Below are positions 8,575-15,494 of a stretch of 15,810 bases of DNA, one piece after another. Position numbers and translations under genes: made by a program. Below the pieces are notes generated by a model. The model had not been told where the DNA came from. It saw nothing but the letters and a program-made list of their open reading frames with translations, and ran no database searches. Source of the stretch: CANQDT01 sp051878935. GTDB lineage: Bacteria > Bacillota > Clostridia > Lachnospirales > Lachnospiraceae. Position 1 is the stretch's first letter. Every line of letters begins with the position of its first letter. The stretch covers positions 1-15,810 of the forward strand of contig JBJELB010000028.1 of the NCBI GenBank assembly GCA_051878935.1, written 5' to 3'.

Positions 8575-9436
8575 GTTTCTCTCTATCCTTCCACCATTTC
8601 AAGCTTCTGACATGGATCGTCTTCTTCTGGCGATCCAATACCTTATTCCGGATAGTAACCGCCTCGATATCACGATACAGGGTACCGTCCATTGCCAGAG
8701 ACACCTTGCCCGTTTCTTCAGAAACAATAATCGTAATACAATCGGACACCTCCGATACACCCAGTCCGGCCCGATGCCGTGTTCCCAGTTCTTTACTAAT
8801 CTCAGTATTATTTGACAATGGCAAATAACAGGTGGCCGAAACAATCCGGTTCGGTCTCAGAATCACCGCACCATCATGAAGCGGCGTATTATGTTCAAAA
8901 ATATTAATCAACAGCTGGCTGCTGACCTCGGCATCAATCGCAATTCCGGTATGTTCAAACTCTCCCAATGCTACTTTGTTTTCCAATACAATCAAAGCAC
9001 CCGTGCGCTCCTTTGCCATCTCATAGGTAGCTTTAATAACCTCCGTAATGGTACGGTCCGAATAACGGTCTTCCTCATTTTTTCGATTATCATCAAAAAA
9101 GGAAAGTGAAGAGAACAGTCCATTTCTGCCGAGCTGTTCTAATGCTCTTCTTAATTCCGGCTGAAACAGAATAATCACAGCAATGATGCCAACACTGATA
9201 GTATTACTTACCAGCCACAGAATCGTATTCAGATTGAGAATTGCCGCAAATAACGTAAATAAGAACAACACAAGGATTCCTTTAAACAAGGTCCAGGCTC
9301 TTGTTCTTCGAAACCAGACTAATAATTCATAGAGCAAAAATGACAAGATAATAATCTCCAGAATATCTGTCCAGGCGATTCGTGGGACCGCTAACAAGTT
9401 CCAGTAGTTGCCAAGCAGGCTTCTTAATTGTTCCAT
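8558..9436 (-). CDS. cdaA: Diadenylate cyclase CdaA (292 aa)
   Basis: Condenses two ATP into the second messenger cyclic di-AMP, which controls potassium/osmolyte homeostasis and cell-wall integrity. The N-terminus has three hydrophobic segments (about 25-42, 52-68 and 74-92), followed by FQPELRRALEQLGR linking to the DAC domain. The catalytic domain carries the two diagnostic motifs: DGA at 188-190 (in NTPLHDGAVI) and RHR at 220-222 (in GTRHRAGLG). Length and layout match membrane-bound CdaA/DacA rather than DisA or CdaS. The ATG at 9436 lies within the 3' end of the upstream membrane-protein gene (13-nt overlap) with GAGG seven bases upstream. Its own 3' end overlaps cdaR by 17 nt. Translational coupling on both sides suggests fixed stoichiometry with CdaR and with the two upstream membrane proteins. 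Confidence 0.97.
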   Translation of the reverse strand: MEQLRSLLGNYWNLLAVPRIAWTDILEIIILSFLLYELLVWFRRTRAWTLFKGILVLFLFTLFAAILNLNTILWLVSNTISVGIIAVIILFQPELRRALEQLGRNGLFSSLSFFDDNRKNEEDRYSDRTITEVIKATYEMAKERTGALIVLENKVALGEFEHTGIAIDAEVSSQLLINIFEHNTPLHDGAVILRPNRIVSATCYLPLSNNTEISKELGTRHRAGLGVSEVSDCITIIVSEETGKVSLAMDGTLYRDIEAVTIRNKVLDRQKKTIHVRSLKWWKDREKHEKNQ

Positions 9437-10386
9437 AAATCTTCCTCTTCTTCATCTTTTATGGTGCTAATCTTCTTTCTGGTGATATCCTGAACCGGAA
9501 CATTCACCTTTGGCACCGCTTTTACATAATAATAGTATTCGTCATCGGAAAATTCAACCGTTTCTGCCCGGCTGTAATCCGCTGATTTCAGGAAAAACTG
9601 TGCAACACTTCCACACAGTAATGCCAGAACCGTCTGCACAATAATATAAACCAGCATATCTGACATCTCAAAATAATAGCTTCCAAACAAAAATGCGAAC
9701 AGGCACACCATACTGCCTGTTACCACCGCTATGTACCATGCATAGTCAATGGATATGCGGTACAAAAAAGCCACCACGATAATAACCAGTGAGAATACAA
9801 TCATTGTAAGCCACAGCATGTTGTCATCCAACATATGTTTTCCGATATAGGCCACACTCTGTACACTCTCCGGCAATGTACCACTTTGCAAAACCGTAGT
9901 ATAGTCACCGACATATTGAGCCATATAGCACAGGAGAACACCTGACAATACCGGTACCACTCCCAGAACCCCCAATGTCATCCCTGCGATCACCGGAACT
10001 GCAAACCACAGCTTCGCCAGAAAAGCAACCGGTATCAACAATACCGGATAACAAAAATACTCATCATAACGCAGATACAACGCATATACAACACAAAAGA
10101 AAACCGCGACCGCAATTCCCAATTGAGTCGATACTGTTATCAGCTGAATCGACGTGATACCCGCCATCAGAAAGTAAAAGTAGCGAATCGGAAGCCATAC
10201 CAATAACACACACACTCCGATCATAACCGGATATTCCTTCGTAATACTTGAAAAATGAAACAGCTGTGCATATGACCAGTAAATGAAAACATATAACAGC
10301 AAACGTCCCACCGGATATGTGATTTTCTGATTCTTCTGTATGAAATTCTTAATCCTGTCCCTCAGGGCCAATATCTGAATCATCAT
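9424..10386 (-). CDS. Polytopic membrane protein of unknown function, upstream of cdaA (320 aa)
   Basis: I do not recognise a family. What can be seen: a short basic, probably cytoplasmic N-terminus (about residues 1-25), then roughly eight to ten hydrophobic segments up to about residue 265 (for example GRLLLYVFIYWSYAQLF, PVLLIPVAFLAKLWFAVPVI, MLWLTMIVFSLVIIVVAFLY and MLVYIIVQTVLALLCGSVA). A polar, acidic C-terminal tail of about 50 residues follows, with a DDEYYYYV stretch and an EEEED end. No catalytic motif or ABC signature is apparent. The gene overlaps its upstream neighbour by 38 nt and cdaA by 13 nt, so it is likely co-translated with the cyclase. Two adjacent ATGs (10386 and 10383) precede the sequence; the purine-rich upstream region does not clearly separate them. 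By context it could be a sensor, transporter or scaffold acting with CdaA; that is inference only. Confidence 0.85.
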   Translation of the reverse strand: MMIQILALRDRIKNFIQKNQKITYPVGRLLLYVFIYWSYAQLFHFSSITKEYPVMIGVCVLLVWLPIRYFYFLMAGITSIQLITVSTQLGIAVAVFFCVVYALYLRYDEYFCYPVLLIPVAFLAKLWFAVPVIAGMTLGVLGVVPVLSGVLLCYMAQYVGDYTTVLQSGTLPESVQSVAYIGKHMLDDNMLWLTMIVFSLVIIVVAFLYRISIDYAWYIAVVTGSMVCLFAFLFGSYYFEMSDMLVYIIVQTVLALLCGSVAQFFLKSADYSRAETVEFSDDEYYYYVKAVPKVNVPVQDITRKKISTIKDEEEEDLWNN

Positions 10387-10819
10387 TCTTCTCTTCTTCC
10401 TTTTCTTTCGCTGCGATATATTGTGTCACTAACTCTTCATCATAAAGCTCCTGCAGCTTTTTCAGGGCTCGCTTATACCGGTAGTTACCAAACTTGGCCT
10501 GCTGATACCGTTTCTGTGCCATCCTGTAACTAAACCACAGATTAGCAGCCAGAAACACTCCATAACCTGCCAGTAACAGGATACATCCGTTCCGAAGCTC
10601 TTCCACCCTGCAGTGTCCCAGGATTTCATCCATACCCAGAACCAGTACCAGACCGGTTACTGCCAGAAACGAAGCAGTTGAGATGAACAGAGTCTTCCAT
10701 TGATTCATTCGAATATAATCTTTTTTATGATACTGGTGGATACGGAGATTTCTTCCCTTCTCACGTTTCCGGTAAATAGACAATTCTGTCATCAACGCAA
10801 CTTTCTCTTCGTTTACCAT
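10349..10819 (-). CDS. Small two-helix membrane protein of unknown function (156 aa)
   Basis: Not recognised by family. It has a strongly basic N-terminal region (residues 12-42, many Lys/Arg/His), two predicted membrane helices (about 43-62, TLFISTASFLAVTGLVLVLG, and about 76-98, NGCILLLAGYGVFLAANLWF), and a charged C-terminal region of about 55 residues. The last part (KKLQELYDEEL to the EEEKNDD tail) looks helical, possibly coiled coil. Both ends are predicted to be cytoplasmic. The ATG at 10819 has GGGAG three bases upstream, a little close, with GAGG further upstream. It starts 22 nt after the aminotransferase and overlaps the next membrane protein by 38 nt, an unusually long overlap that argues for coupled expression of the pair. 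Function unknown; possibly an accessory subunit of the 320-residue membrane protein. Confidence 0.82.
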   Translation of the reverse strand: MVNEEKVALMTELSIYRKREKGRNLRIHQYHKKDYIRMNQWKTLFISTASFLAVTGLVLVLGMDEILGHCRVEELRNGCILLLAGYGVFLAANLWFSYRMAQKRYQQAKFGNYRYKRALKKLQELYDEELVTQYIAAKEKEEEKNDDSDIGPEGQD

Positions 10820-10841
10820 CTGCTCCCTTTCCTCACGTTAC

Positions 10842-12011
10842 TCAATCACTAATAATTATACCACTTTTTCTGATTATTTCTACGATTTCTTTGATGTCTT
10901 CCACCGGTAATACAAGGGCAAACCTCACATATCCTTCTCCTAAAGAGCCAAAGCTGCTGCCGGGTGTACAAATAACACCGGTCCGTTCAATGAGATCAAG
11001 ACAAAACTCCATGGAGTCTGCATAGTTCTCCGGAATCTTCGCCCAGACAAACATAGAGCCCTGTGCATCCCTGACATCCCATCCAATCGAACGCAATCCC
11101 TGACACAGCGCATCTCTTCTGTCCTGGTATACCCGGCATTGTGCCAGTACCTCTTCCTGGGGTCCCTCCAGGGCCGCAATCGCTGCTGTCTGTACCAGCA
11201 GGCTGGTTCCATAATCAAACTGGGAACGTAATGTACGGAACTTATGAATCACTTCCCGGTTTCCTAATAAAAACGAAATCCGGATGCCGGTCAGATTATA
11301 CGTTTTCGACAACGAATTAAACTCAACTCCTACCTCTGACGCCCCCGGCACCTGGAGAAAGGAGATTCCTTTCCTTCCATCATAAATAATCTCCGAGTAT
11401 GCATTATCATGCACCATTAAAATGTCATATCTGTGTCCAATCTCTGCCATTTTCTCATATAATGCTTCCGGTGCCGCAGCACTGCTCGGATTCGACGGAT
11501 ACGAAAAAACCATCATTTTCGCCTTTTGCAGCAATTCCTCCGGGATGGAATCAAAGTCCGGCAGATAATCCTGTTCCGGTAACAAATCGTAATACTCTAC
11601 TCTGGCTCCACACAGATACGGTCCAATCTCAAAGATCGGATAACATGGATTCGGTACCAGCACGACCTCTCCGGGATTGCATACTGCCATCGCCAGATGA
11701 GCCATGCCTTCCTGTGTTCCTGCTACTGACATAATCTCAGACTCGTCCAGTTCAACCTCGTATCGTCTCTGATACCACTGCTGTACTGCTGATAACAATT
11801 CCGGAGTATCCCCCATAGAATATTTATAATTATCTGGCTCCATTGCCGCCCGGCTGACTGCTTCCATAATGTGCCTCATAGGAGCAAAATCGGGGGTTCC
11901 AACGGAAAGATTGTAAACCGGTCTTCCCTGCTCTAAACGTTCCTTTTTCTTCTCATCCAGACGATGAAATATATTGGCACCAAACCGGTTCACCCGTTTG
12001 GAAAATTCCAT
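10842..12011 (-). CDS. PLP-dependent aminotransferase, class I/II fold type I (389 aa)
   Basis: Cytosolic pyridoxal-phosphate enzyme that moves an amino group between an amino acid and a 2-oxo acid. Motifs in order: NLSVGTPDF (34-42, substrate-loop Gly), the AGTQEG cofactor phosphate-binding turn (97-102), SYPSNP with Asn174, HDNAY with Asp202 and Tyr205, the PLP lysine in SLSKTYNLTGIRISF (Lys236, with the phosphate-binding Arg244), and a C-terminal YVRFAL containing the carboxylate-binding Arg. The SLSKTYN(L/M)TG style resembles the LL-diaminopimelate / alanine / aspartate aminotransferase groups, but I cannot fix the substrate. The ATG has GAGG eight bases upstream and a good promoter about 42 nt upstream. 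The next gene begins 22 nt after the stop, so it may be the first gene of the long operon. A sodium:amino acid symporter lies upstream, a loose thematic link. Confidence 0.93.
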   Translation of the reverse strand: MEFSKRVNRFGANIFHRLDEKKKERLEQGRPVYNLSVGTPDFAPMRHIMEAVSRAAMEPDNYKYSMGDTPELLSAVQQWYQRRYEVELDESEIMSVAGTQEGMAHLAMAVCNPGEVVLVPNPCYPIFEIGPYLCGARVEYYDLLPEQDYLPDFDSIPEELLQKAKMMVFSYPSNPSSAAAPEALYEKMAEIGHRYDILMVHDNAYSEIIYDGRKGISFLQVPGASEVGVEFNSLSKTYNLTGIRISFLLGNREVIHKFRTLRSQFDYGTSLLVQTAAIAALEGPQEEVLAQCRVYQDRRDALCQGLRSIGWDVRDAQGSMFVWAKIPENYADSMEFCLDLIERTGVICTPGSSFGSLGEGYVRFALVLPVEDIKEIVEIIRKSGIIISD

Positions 12012-12052
12012 AATATCCGCCTCGTTTCCTGTAGATTTCTTTCGTATCTCTT

Positions 12053-12081
12053 ATTATCCCATACAATGGAGGATTTTGCAA
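12053..12081 (-). promoter_or_regulatory. Sigma-A-like promoter for the aminotransferase and probably the downstream operon
   Basis: On the minus strand the -35 TTGCAA (12081-12076) and the -10 GATAAT (12058-12053) are separated by exactly 17 bases. The expected start of transcription near 12046 would leave a leader of about 35 nt before the ATG at 12011. This is the only convincing promoter I see ahead of the ten-gene run, so it may drive all of it. Based on consensus matching only. Confidence 0.55.
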
Positions 12082-12121
12082 CACGCGTCCAAACTTTGGG
12101 CGCACTTTATATACTATATTA

Positions 12122-12161
12122 TATAAAAACGCGCTCCGCAGATATCACATAAGAGTGCGCG
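12122..12161 (-). terminator. Second terminator-like hairpin (CGCGC-CTC / GAGCGCG plus T5)
   Basis: On the minus strand CGCGC-A-CTC (from 12161) can pair with GAGCGCG (ending 12130), enclosing a loop of about 16 nt and followed directly by TTTTTATA. This is a reasonable intrinsic terminator, but its left arm also belongs to the long palindrome and its right arm can pair with 12100-12110. Only one of these structures can form at a time. Confidence 0.35.
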
Positions 12162-12374
12162 CCTTTGCAAAAAAATCGTCAACCAGCTGTGTTTCAAGTA
12201 TCTTTCTGAGGTCGTTTGAAAACGTCGGTGCTTAGCTTCTATATTTCAGAAGCTTATGCACCGCTACGTTTGAAACCGAATGAAAATGTACCTCAGAAAG
12301 ATACTGAAATCACTAGCGGTTGACGGAAGTCTCGCCACTGGCGCGCTTCGTGATATCCACGGAATGCGTTTTTT
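12125..12374. repeat. About 250-bp imperfect palindrome (foldback element or giant hairpin)
   Basis: The gene-free stretch 12012-12381 contains one long imperfect inverted repeat centred on 12241-12247. Matching arm segments, from outside in, are: AAAAACGC (12125-12132) with GCGTTTTTT (12366-12374); GATATCAC (12141-12148) with GTGATATC (12350-12357); CGTCAACC (12177-12184) with GGTTGACG (12318-12325); the perfect 15-mer GTATCTTTCTGAGGT (12198-12212) with its complement at 12290-12304; CGGTGC (12226-12231) with GCACCG; and AGCTTCT (12234-12240) with AGAAGCT (12248-12254). Between these the arms are similar but carry mismatches and small indels. There is no open reading frame of note. It could be a degenerate non-autonomous foldback/MITE-like repeat, or a large RNA hairpin at the 3' end of the symporter transcript. 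I could not identify a convincing target-site duplication. Confidence 0.8.
12169..12325 (-). terminator. Possible rho-independent terminator of the symporter gene (inner hairpin plus T7)
   Basis: Read on the minus strand, the inner part of the long palindrome (base CGTCAACC at 12325-12318 with GGTTGACG at 12184-12177) is followed after one A by seven T residues (12175-12169). This is the order expected for an intrinsic terminator downstream of the symporter stop at 12382. The stem is far longer than usual and the base is only moderately G+C rich, so the call is tentative. Confidence 0.4.
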
Positions 12375-12381
12375 ATCATTA

Positions 12382-13914
12382 CTATTTTGCTATCTCATCC
12401 CACGTCGGAACTTCCGTTCCTACCACTTCGGATGTAAATGGCGTACCATCATTTTTCTCAAAATGTCTGGTTGCCTTCTTCACGTACTTAAATCCTATGT
12501 ATAACAATGGAATATTACACAGGGCAATTAAGATATTGGCAAAATCAGACAGATTCCATAATGCCCCCAAATCCAGTCCGGCAATATTGGTTAATACACC
12601 AAACGAAATAACGACCAGACACAAGACACGAATCAGCGTAATGAATGACTTTTTCTGCGATATACGGTTTGCACAGATTTCCGTAAAGGACATAAAACCT
12701 AACAGACATGTAAAGGCAAACAAACCAAAACACATCGCAACCAGCATGATGACAACATTATTCAATGCTGTTCCAGGCGTCAGTTCTGCTGCAGATGCCA
12801 GATATTTCGGAAGCTTATCCATTGCCATCCACACATCCCCATTGCCTGTCTGCCATACACGTCCCATTACAACCACAAAACCGGTCAACGTACAGATTAC
12901 AATAGTATCTAGGAATACACCGATCGCCTGTACACACCCCTGGTCACACGGATGCTTGACATCAGATGCCGCTGCCGGCATAGTAATCGTACCCTGACCA
13001 GCTTCATTCGACATTAAGCCACGTTTTACGCCCTGCGCCAATGCGGTACCAAATGCACCACCAAAGATTGCTTCCGGTTTAAATGCTTCGGTAAATACCG
13101 CATAGAAAAACCATGGAATACGGTTAAGATTCAAAACAACCAATACGATAACAGTCAATACATAAACCACTGCCATAATCGGTACTAAGACATCTGTCAG
13201 CTTCGTTACTTTCTTAATACCACCAAAGGTTACTGCAACCACTATCACCAGCAATACTGCAAATGAAATCCAATACAGGGAGGAATTCGTTGCAATCTCT
13301 GTCCCGGTAATAACACCTGCAATCTGTCCAACCGCAGAAATCGTATTAAATCCCTGAGCCGGGAAGCAGAGCAATGCATAGATAATGTACATTAACGACA
13401 GGATAACACCCGCAACAACAGAACCTTTCAGTAATCTCCGACCATAGAAAGAAAGGCCGCCGATGTATTCATCCCCTTTTTTCTCTTTGAAAATCTGCGC
13501 CAATGTCGACTCAGTGAATGCTGTCGCCATGCCGAAAAACGCAGAAACCCACATCCACAACAATGCTCCCGGTCCTCCTACCGAAATCGCACCGGTAACG
13601 CCCAGAATATTACCCGGTCCCACTCGCATCGCCGTTGACAGGAAGAAAGAAGCTAACGGGGAAATACCCGTTTTATCCGCCTTACTTGTCTTTAAAACGT
13701 GTAACCCATACCGAAACTTACGAACCTGAATAAATCGTAGTTTGCAGCTAAAGAAAATCCCCGAACCAATCAGCAGAATAATTGCCAGTGAAAAATTCCC
13801 CAGTATCGGTATGTTGGCATACCAGTCAAGGTTCGTTGGAAAGTCCCAGAACCAGTCAGAAATCACCTGAATTCTGGCACACACCGCGATAATCGCATCA
13901 AATAGTGTCTGCAT
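12382..13914 (-). CDS. Sodium:alanine (amino acid) symporter, AGCS / AlsT family (510 aa)
   Basis: Inner-membrane secondary transporter that couples sodium entry to uptake of alanine, glycine or related small amino acids. About 10-11 hydrophobic helices are visible. The family signature stands out: GPGNILGVTGAISVGG around residues 99-114, GGPGALLWMW at 113-122 and FFGMATAFTESTLAQ at 126-140. It is followed by GFNTISAVGQIAG and AQGVKRGLMSNEAGQGT, the conserved block in the second half. Length fits the family (about 450-540). Many relatives have GTGNI where this protein has GPGNI; the effect is unknown. The ATG has AAGGAG seven bases upstream and a promoter just before that, so it is probably transcribed on its own or together with read-through from the MATE gene 92 nt upstream. 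Substrate preference cannot be settled here. Confidence 0.95.
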   Translation of the reverse strand: MQTLFDAIIAVCARIQVISDWFWDFPTNLDWYANIPILGNFSLAIILLIGSGIFFSCKLRFIQVRKFRYGLHVLKTSKADKTGISPLASFFLSTAMRVGPGNILGVTGAISVGGPGALLWMWVSAFFGMATAFTESTLAQIFKEKKGDEYIGGLSFYGRRLLKGSVVAGVILSLMYIIYALLCFPAQGFNTISAVGQIAGVITGTEIATNSSLYWISFAVLLVIVVAVTFGGIKKVTKLTDVLVPIMAVVYVLTVIVLVVLNLNRIPWFFYAVFTEAFKPEAIFGGAFGTALAQGVKRGLMSNEAGQGTITMPAAASDVKHPCDQGCVQAIGVFLDTIVICTLTGFVVVMGRVWQTGNGDVWMAMDKLPKYLASAAELTPGTALNNVVIMLVAMCFGLFAFTCLLGFMSFTEICANRISQKKSFITLIRVLCLVVISFGVLTNIAGLDLGALWNLSDFANILIALCNIPLLYIGFKYVKKATRHFEKNDGTPFTSEVVGTEVPTWDEIAK

Positions 13915-13951
13915 AATACATCTCCTTCTCTCTCGTATAAAATATATTTAT

Positions 13952-13980
13952 ATTATACTATATTTCTGAGATACAGACAA
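13952..13980 (-). promoter_or_regulatory. Sigma-A-like promoter for the AGCS symporter gene
   Basis: On the minus strand the -35 TTGTCT (13980-13975) and a perfect -10 TATAAT (13957-13952) are separated by 17 bases, in an A+T-rich tract. The predicted leader to the ATG at 13914 is about 30 nt and contains the AAGGAG ribosome binding site. It lies in the 92-nt gap after the MATE gene. I see no hairpin terminator in that gap, so some read-through is likely. Confidence 0.55.
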
Positions 13981-14006
13981 CCTCATGTTCCTATGCCTTA
14001 TCGATT

Positions 14007-15401
14007 TCATTCCGATACAATATTCTGCAGCCACACACCACTTCGGATCATGAAAAATCCGATGATTACTTTGATGATTTCTGTAAACTGAACCAGAAAG
14101 AATACAGCGGTTATCGGAAGCGTACTGTAATGTGACAGCAAAAAGGCAAACGGAGCAACCAGTACCCATGTGTAGACGCTGTCAAACAAAAAGGTGACCA
14201 TCGTTTTCCCTCCGGAACGCAAGGTAAAATAAGCACAGTGTGAGAAAGCACACAACGGCATGACCAATGCTGAAATCAGAATAAAGGTACGTGCCAGCTC
14301 TTTGATACTGTCCTCTGTGTTATAAATGGACGGAAAGAATCTTCCGAAAAAAGCCATCACCAGTGCAACTACTGCACAGGCGACTACACTGAAGAAAATC
14401 ATTTTCGTATCAGCATCCTTCGCTTCCTTCAGTTTTCCCGCTCCCAACAGCTGCCCGATCACAATCGAAATGCAGGCACCCAGTTGAATATAGACAATAT
14501 TAAACAGATTGGTAATCGTGGAGGAAATGTTTTGTGCCGCTACTACTTCCAGACCACGAACAGCATAACACTGAACGATGACCGCCATACCGGCTGCCCA
14601 CAGCATCTCATTCACCATGAGCGGTGTCCCTTTTTTCATGATATTGAGACAAATATTCTTCGGAATCCGCACACCACGATACACGCCTGTAATATACGGA
14701 TTTTTCTTTGGATTTCTGTGTGTCCATGCCACGACGATGATACACTCTGTGAAACGGGCAATGACGGTTGCTGCCGCAGCACCGGCAACTCCATAGGCCG
14801 GTATCGGTCCCAATCCGAAAATCAGGACAAAATCCAGAATCAGATTCGTAAATACTGCTCCCATACTGGCGAGCATCGGTACCAGAGTCTGACCCGTTTC
14901 GCGGATAGTACTGATATAAGTCTGGCTGACTGCAAACGGAAGCAGACCCAGCATCATGATTACCAGATATTCTTTTCCATATTTCAAAGCCAGCGTAATA
15001 TCTCCCACGCTGCCTGAATCGCTAAGATATAGGGAAATCAACTGTTCATTACAAAAGAGGAATAGGCACAGTGCAATCGTCGCTACCAGTAAACTGGCAT
15101 ACAGCTTATAGCGAAAGGCATATTTCTGTCCTTCATAATCACCTTTTCCGTAGAATTGGGCACTAAAAATACCGGCGCCGGAAACGGCACCGAATACACA
15201 AATATTAAATACAAACATCAACTGATTGACAATTGCCACACCGGACATCTGTTCCGTGCCAATCTGGCCAACCATGATATTATCTAAAAAGCTGACAAAG
15301 CTGGTAATCGCATTCTGGATAATCATCGGAAGTGCCAGAAAAATAATACGCTTATAAAATTGTCTGTCTCCAATGAATGTTCGTTTCATTTTTTTCAGCA
15401 T
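14007..15401 (-). CDS. MATE-family multidrug efflux transporter (464 aa)
   Basis: Polytopic membrane antiporter that expels cationic drugs or metabolites using sodium or proton gradients. Typical MATE features: N-terminal IIFLALPMIIQNAITSFVSFLDNIMVGQIG with the family-typical D and G residues, QLMFVFNICVFGAVSGAGIFSAQFYGKGD, and the mid-protein repeat start NICLNIMKKGTPLMVNEMLWAAG. About 12 hydrophobic helices in two homologous halves and a length near the usual 440-470 fit. I use ATG 15401, preceded by AGGGGG six bases upstream, rather than the in-frame GTG at 15416 that would place this ribosome binding site inside the gene. A promoter with an inverted repeat lies just upstream, and a likely MarR-type regulator gene precedes it. 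Regulated drug or metabolite efflux is the likely theme; the substrate is unknown. Confidence 0.95.
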   Translation of the reverse strand: MLKKMKRTFIGDRQFYKRIIFLALPMIIQNAITSFVSFLDNIMVGQIGTEQMSGVAIVNQLMFVFNICVFGAVSGAGIFSAQFYGKGDYEGQKYAFRYKLYASLLVATIALCLFLFCNEQLISLYLSDSGSVGDITLALKYGKEYLVIMMLGLLPFAVSQTYISTIRETGQTLVPMLASMGAVFTNLILDFVLIFGLGPIPAYGVAGAAAATVIARFTECIIVVAWTHRNPKKNPYITGVYRGVRIPKNICLNIMKKGTPLMVNEMLWAAGMAVIVQCYAVRGLEVVAAQNISSTITNLFNIVYIQLGACISIVIGQLLGAGKLKEAKDADTKMIFFSVVACAVVALVMAFFGRFFPSIYNTEDSIKELARTFILISALVMPLCAFSHCAYFTLRSGGKTMVTFLFDSVYTWVLVAPFAFLLSHYSTLPITAVFFLVQFTEIIKVIIGFFMIRSGVWLQNIVSE

Positions 15402-15434
15402 ACAATACCCCCTCACAGAGTCATACTGAATTCT

Positions 15435-15462
15435 ATTCTACATAAATAAAACAGGCTGTCAA
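15435..15462 (-). promoter_or_regulatory. Sigma-A-like promoter for the MATE gene
   Basis: On the minus strand a perfect -35 TTGACA (15462-15457) and a -10 TAGAAT (15440-15435) are separated by 16 bases. The predicted leader to ATG 15401 is about 25-30 nt. This argues that the pump is transcribed independently of the upstream regulator gene. Confidence 0.6.
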
Positions 15463-15478
15463 GCAAACAACCTGTTTT
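15448..15478. promoter_or_regulatory. Inverted repeat over the MATE promoter, candidate operator
   Basis: AAAACAGG (15448-15455) and CCTGTTTT (15471-15478) form a perfect 8-bp inverted repeat separated by 15 bases. The repeat encloses the -35 hexamer and part of the spacer. The inner ACAGGCTGT (15451-15459) is itself a short palindrome. The placement suits a repressor, for example the adjacent MarR-like protein. On the plus strand it could also act as a weak hairpin with a following TTTT, but no plus-strand gene precedes it. Confidence 0.45.
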
Positions 15479-15494
15479 GTATAATGAAATCAAT

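Noticed and set aside
12118..12123. Perfect TATAAT on the minus strand as a second promoter -10 for the aminotransferase
   Set aside because: No -35-like hexamer lies 16-18 bases upstream (the sequence there is GATATC), and the A+T-rich run is part of hairpin arms.
12111..12390. Target-site duplication flanking the long palindrome
   Set aside because: Short shared words such as ATTA or ACTAT occur on both sides but are in A+T-rich sequence and not at matching distances, so insertion cannot be shown.
12280..12997. Plus-strand open frames over the palindrome and the 3' part of the symporter gene
   Set aside because: They have no plausible ribosome binding site or recognisable domain and are antisense to a clear transporter gene; composition is explained by the opposite strand.
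15402..15416. Longer MATE form starting at GTG 15416
   Set aside because: The AGGGGG site lies inside this extension and is well placed for ATG 15401.
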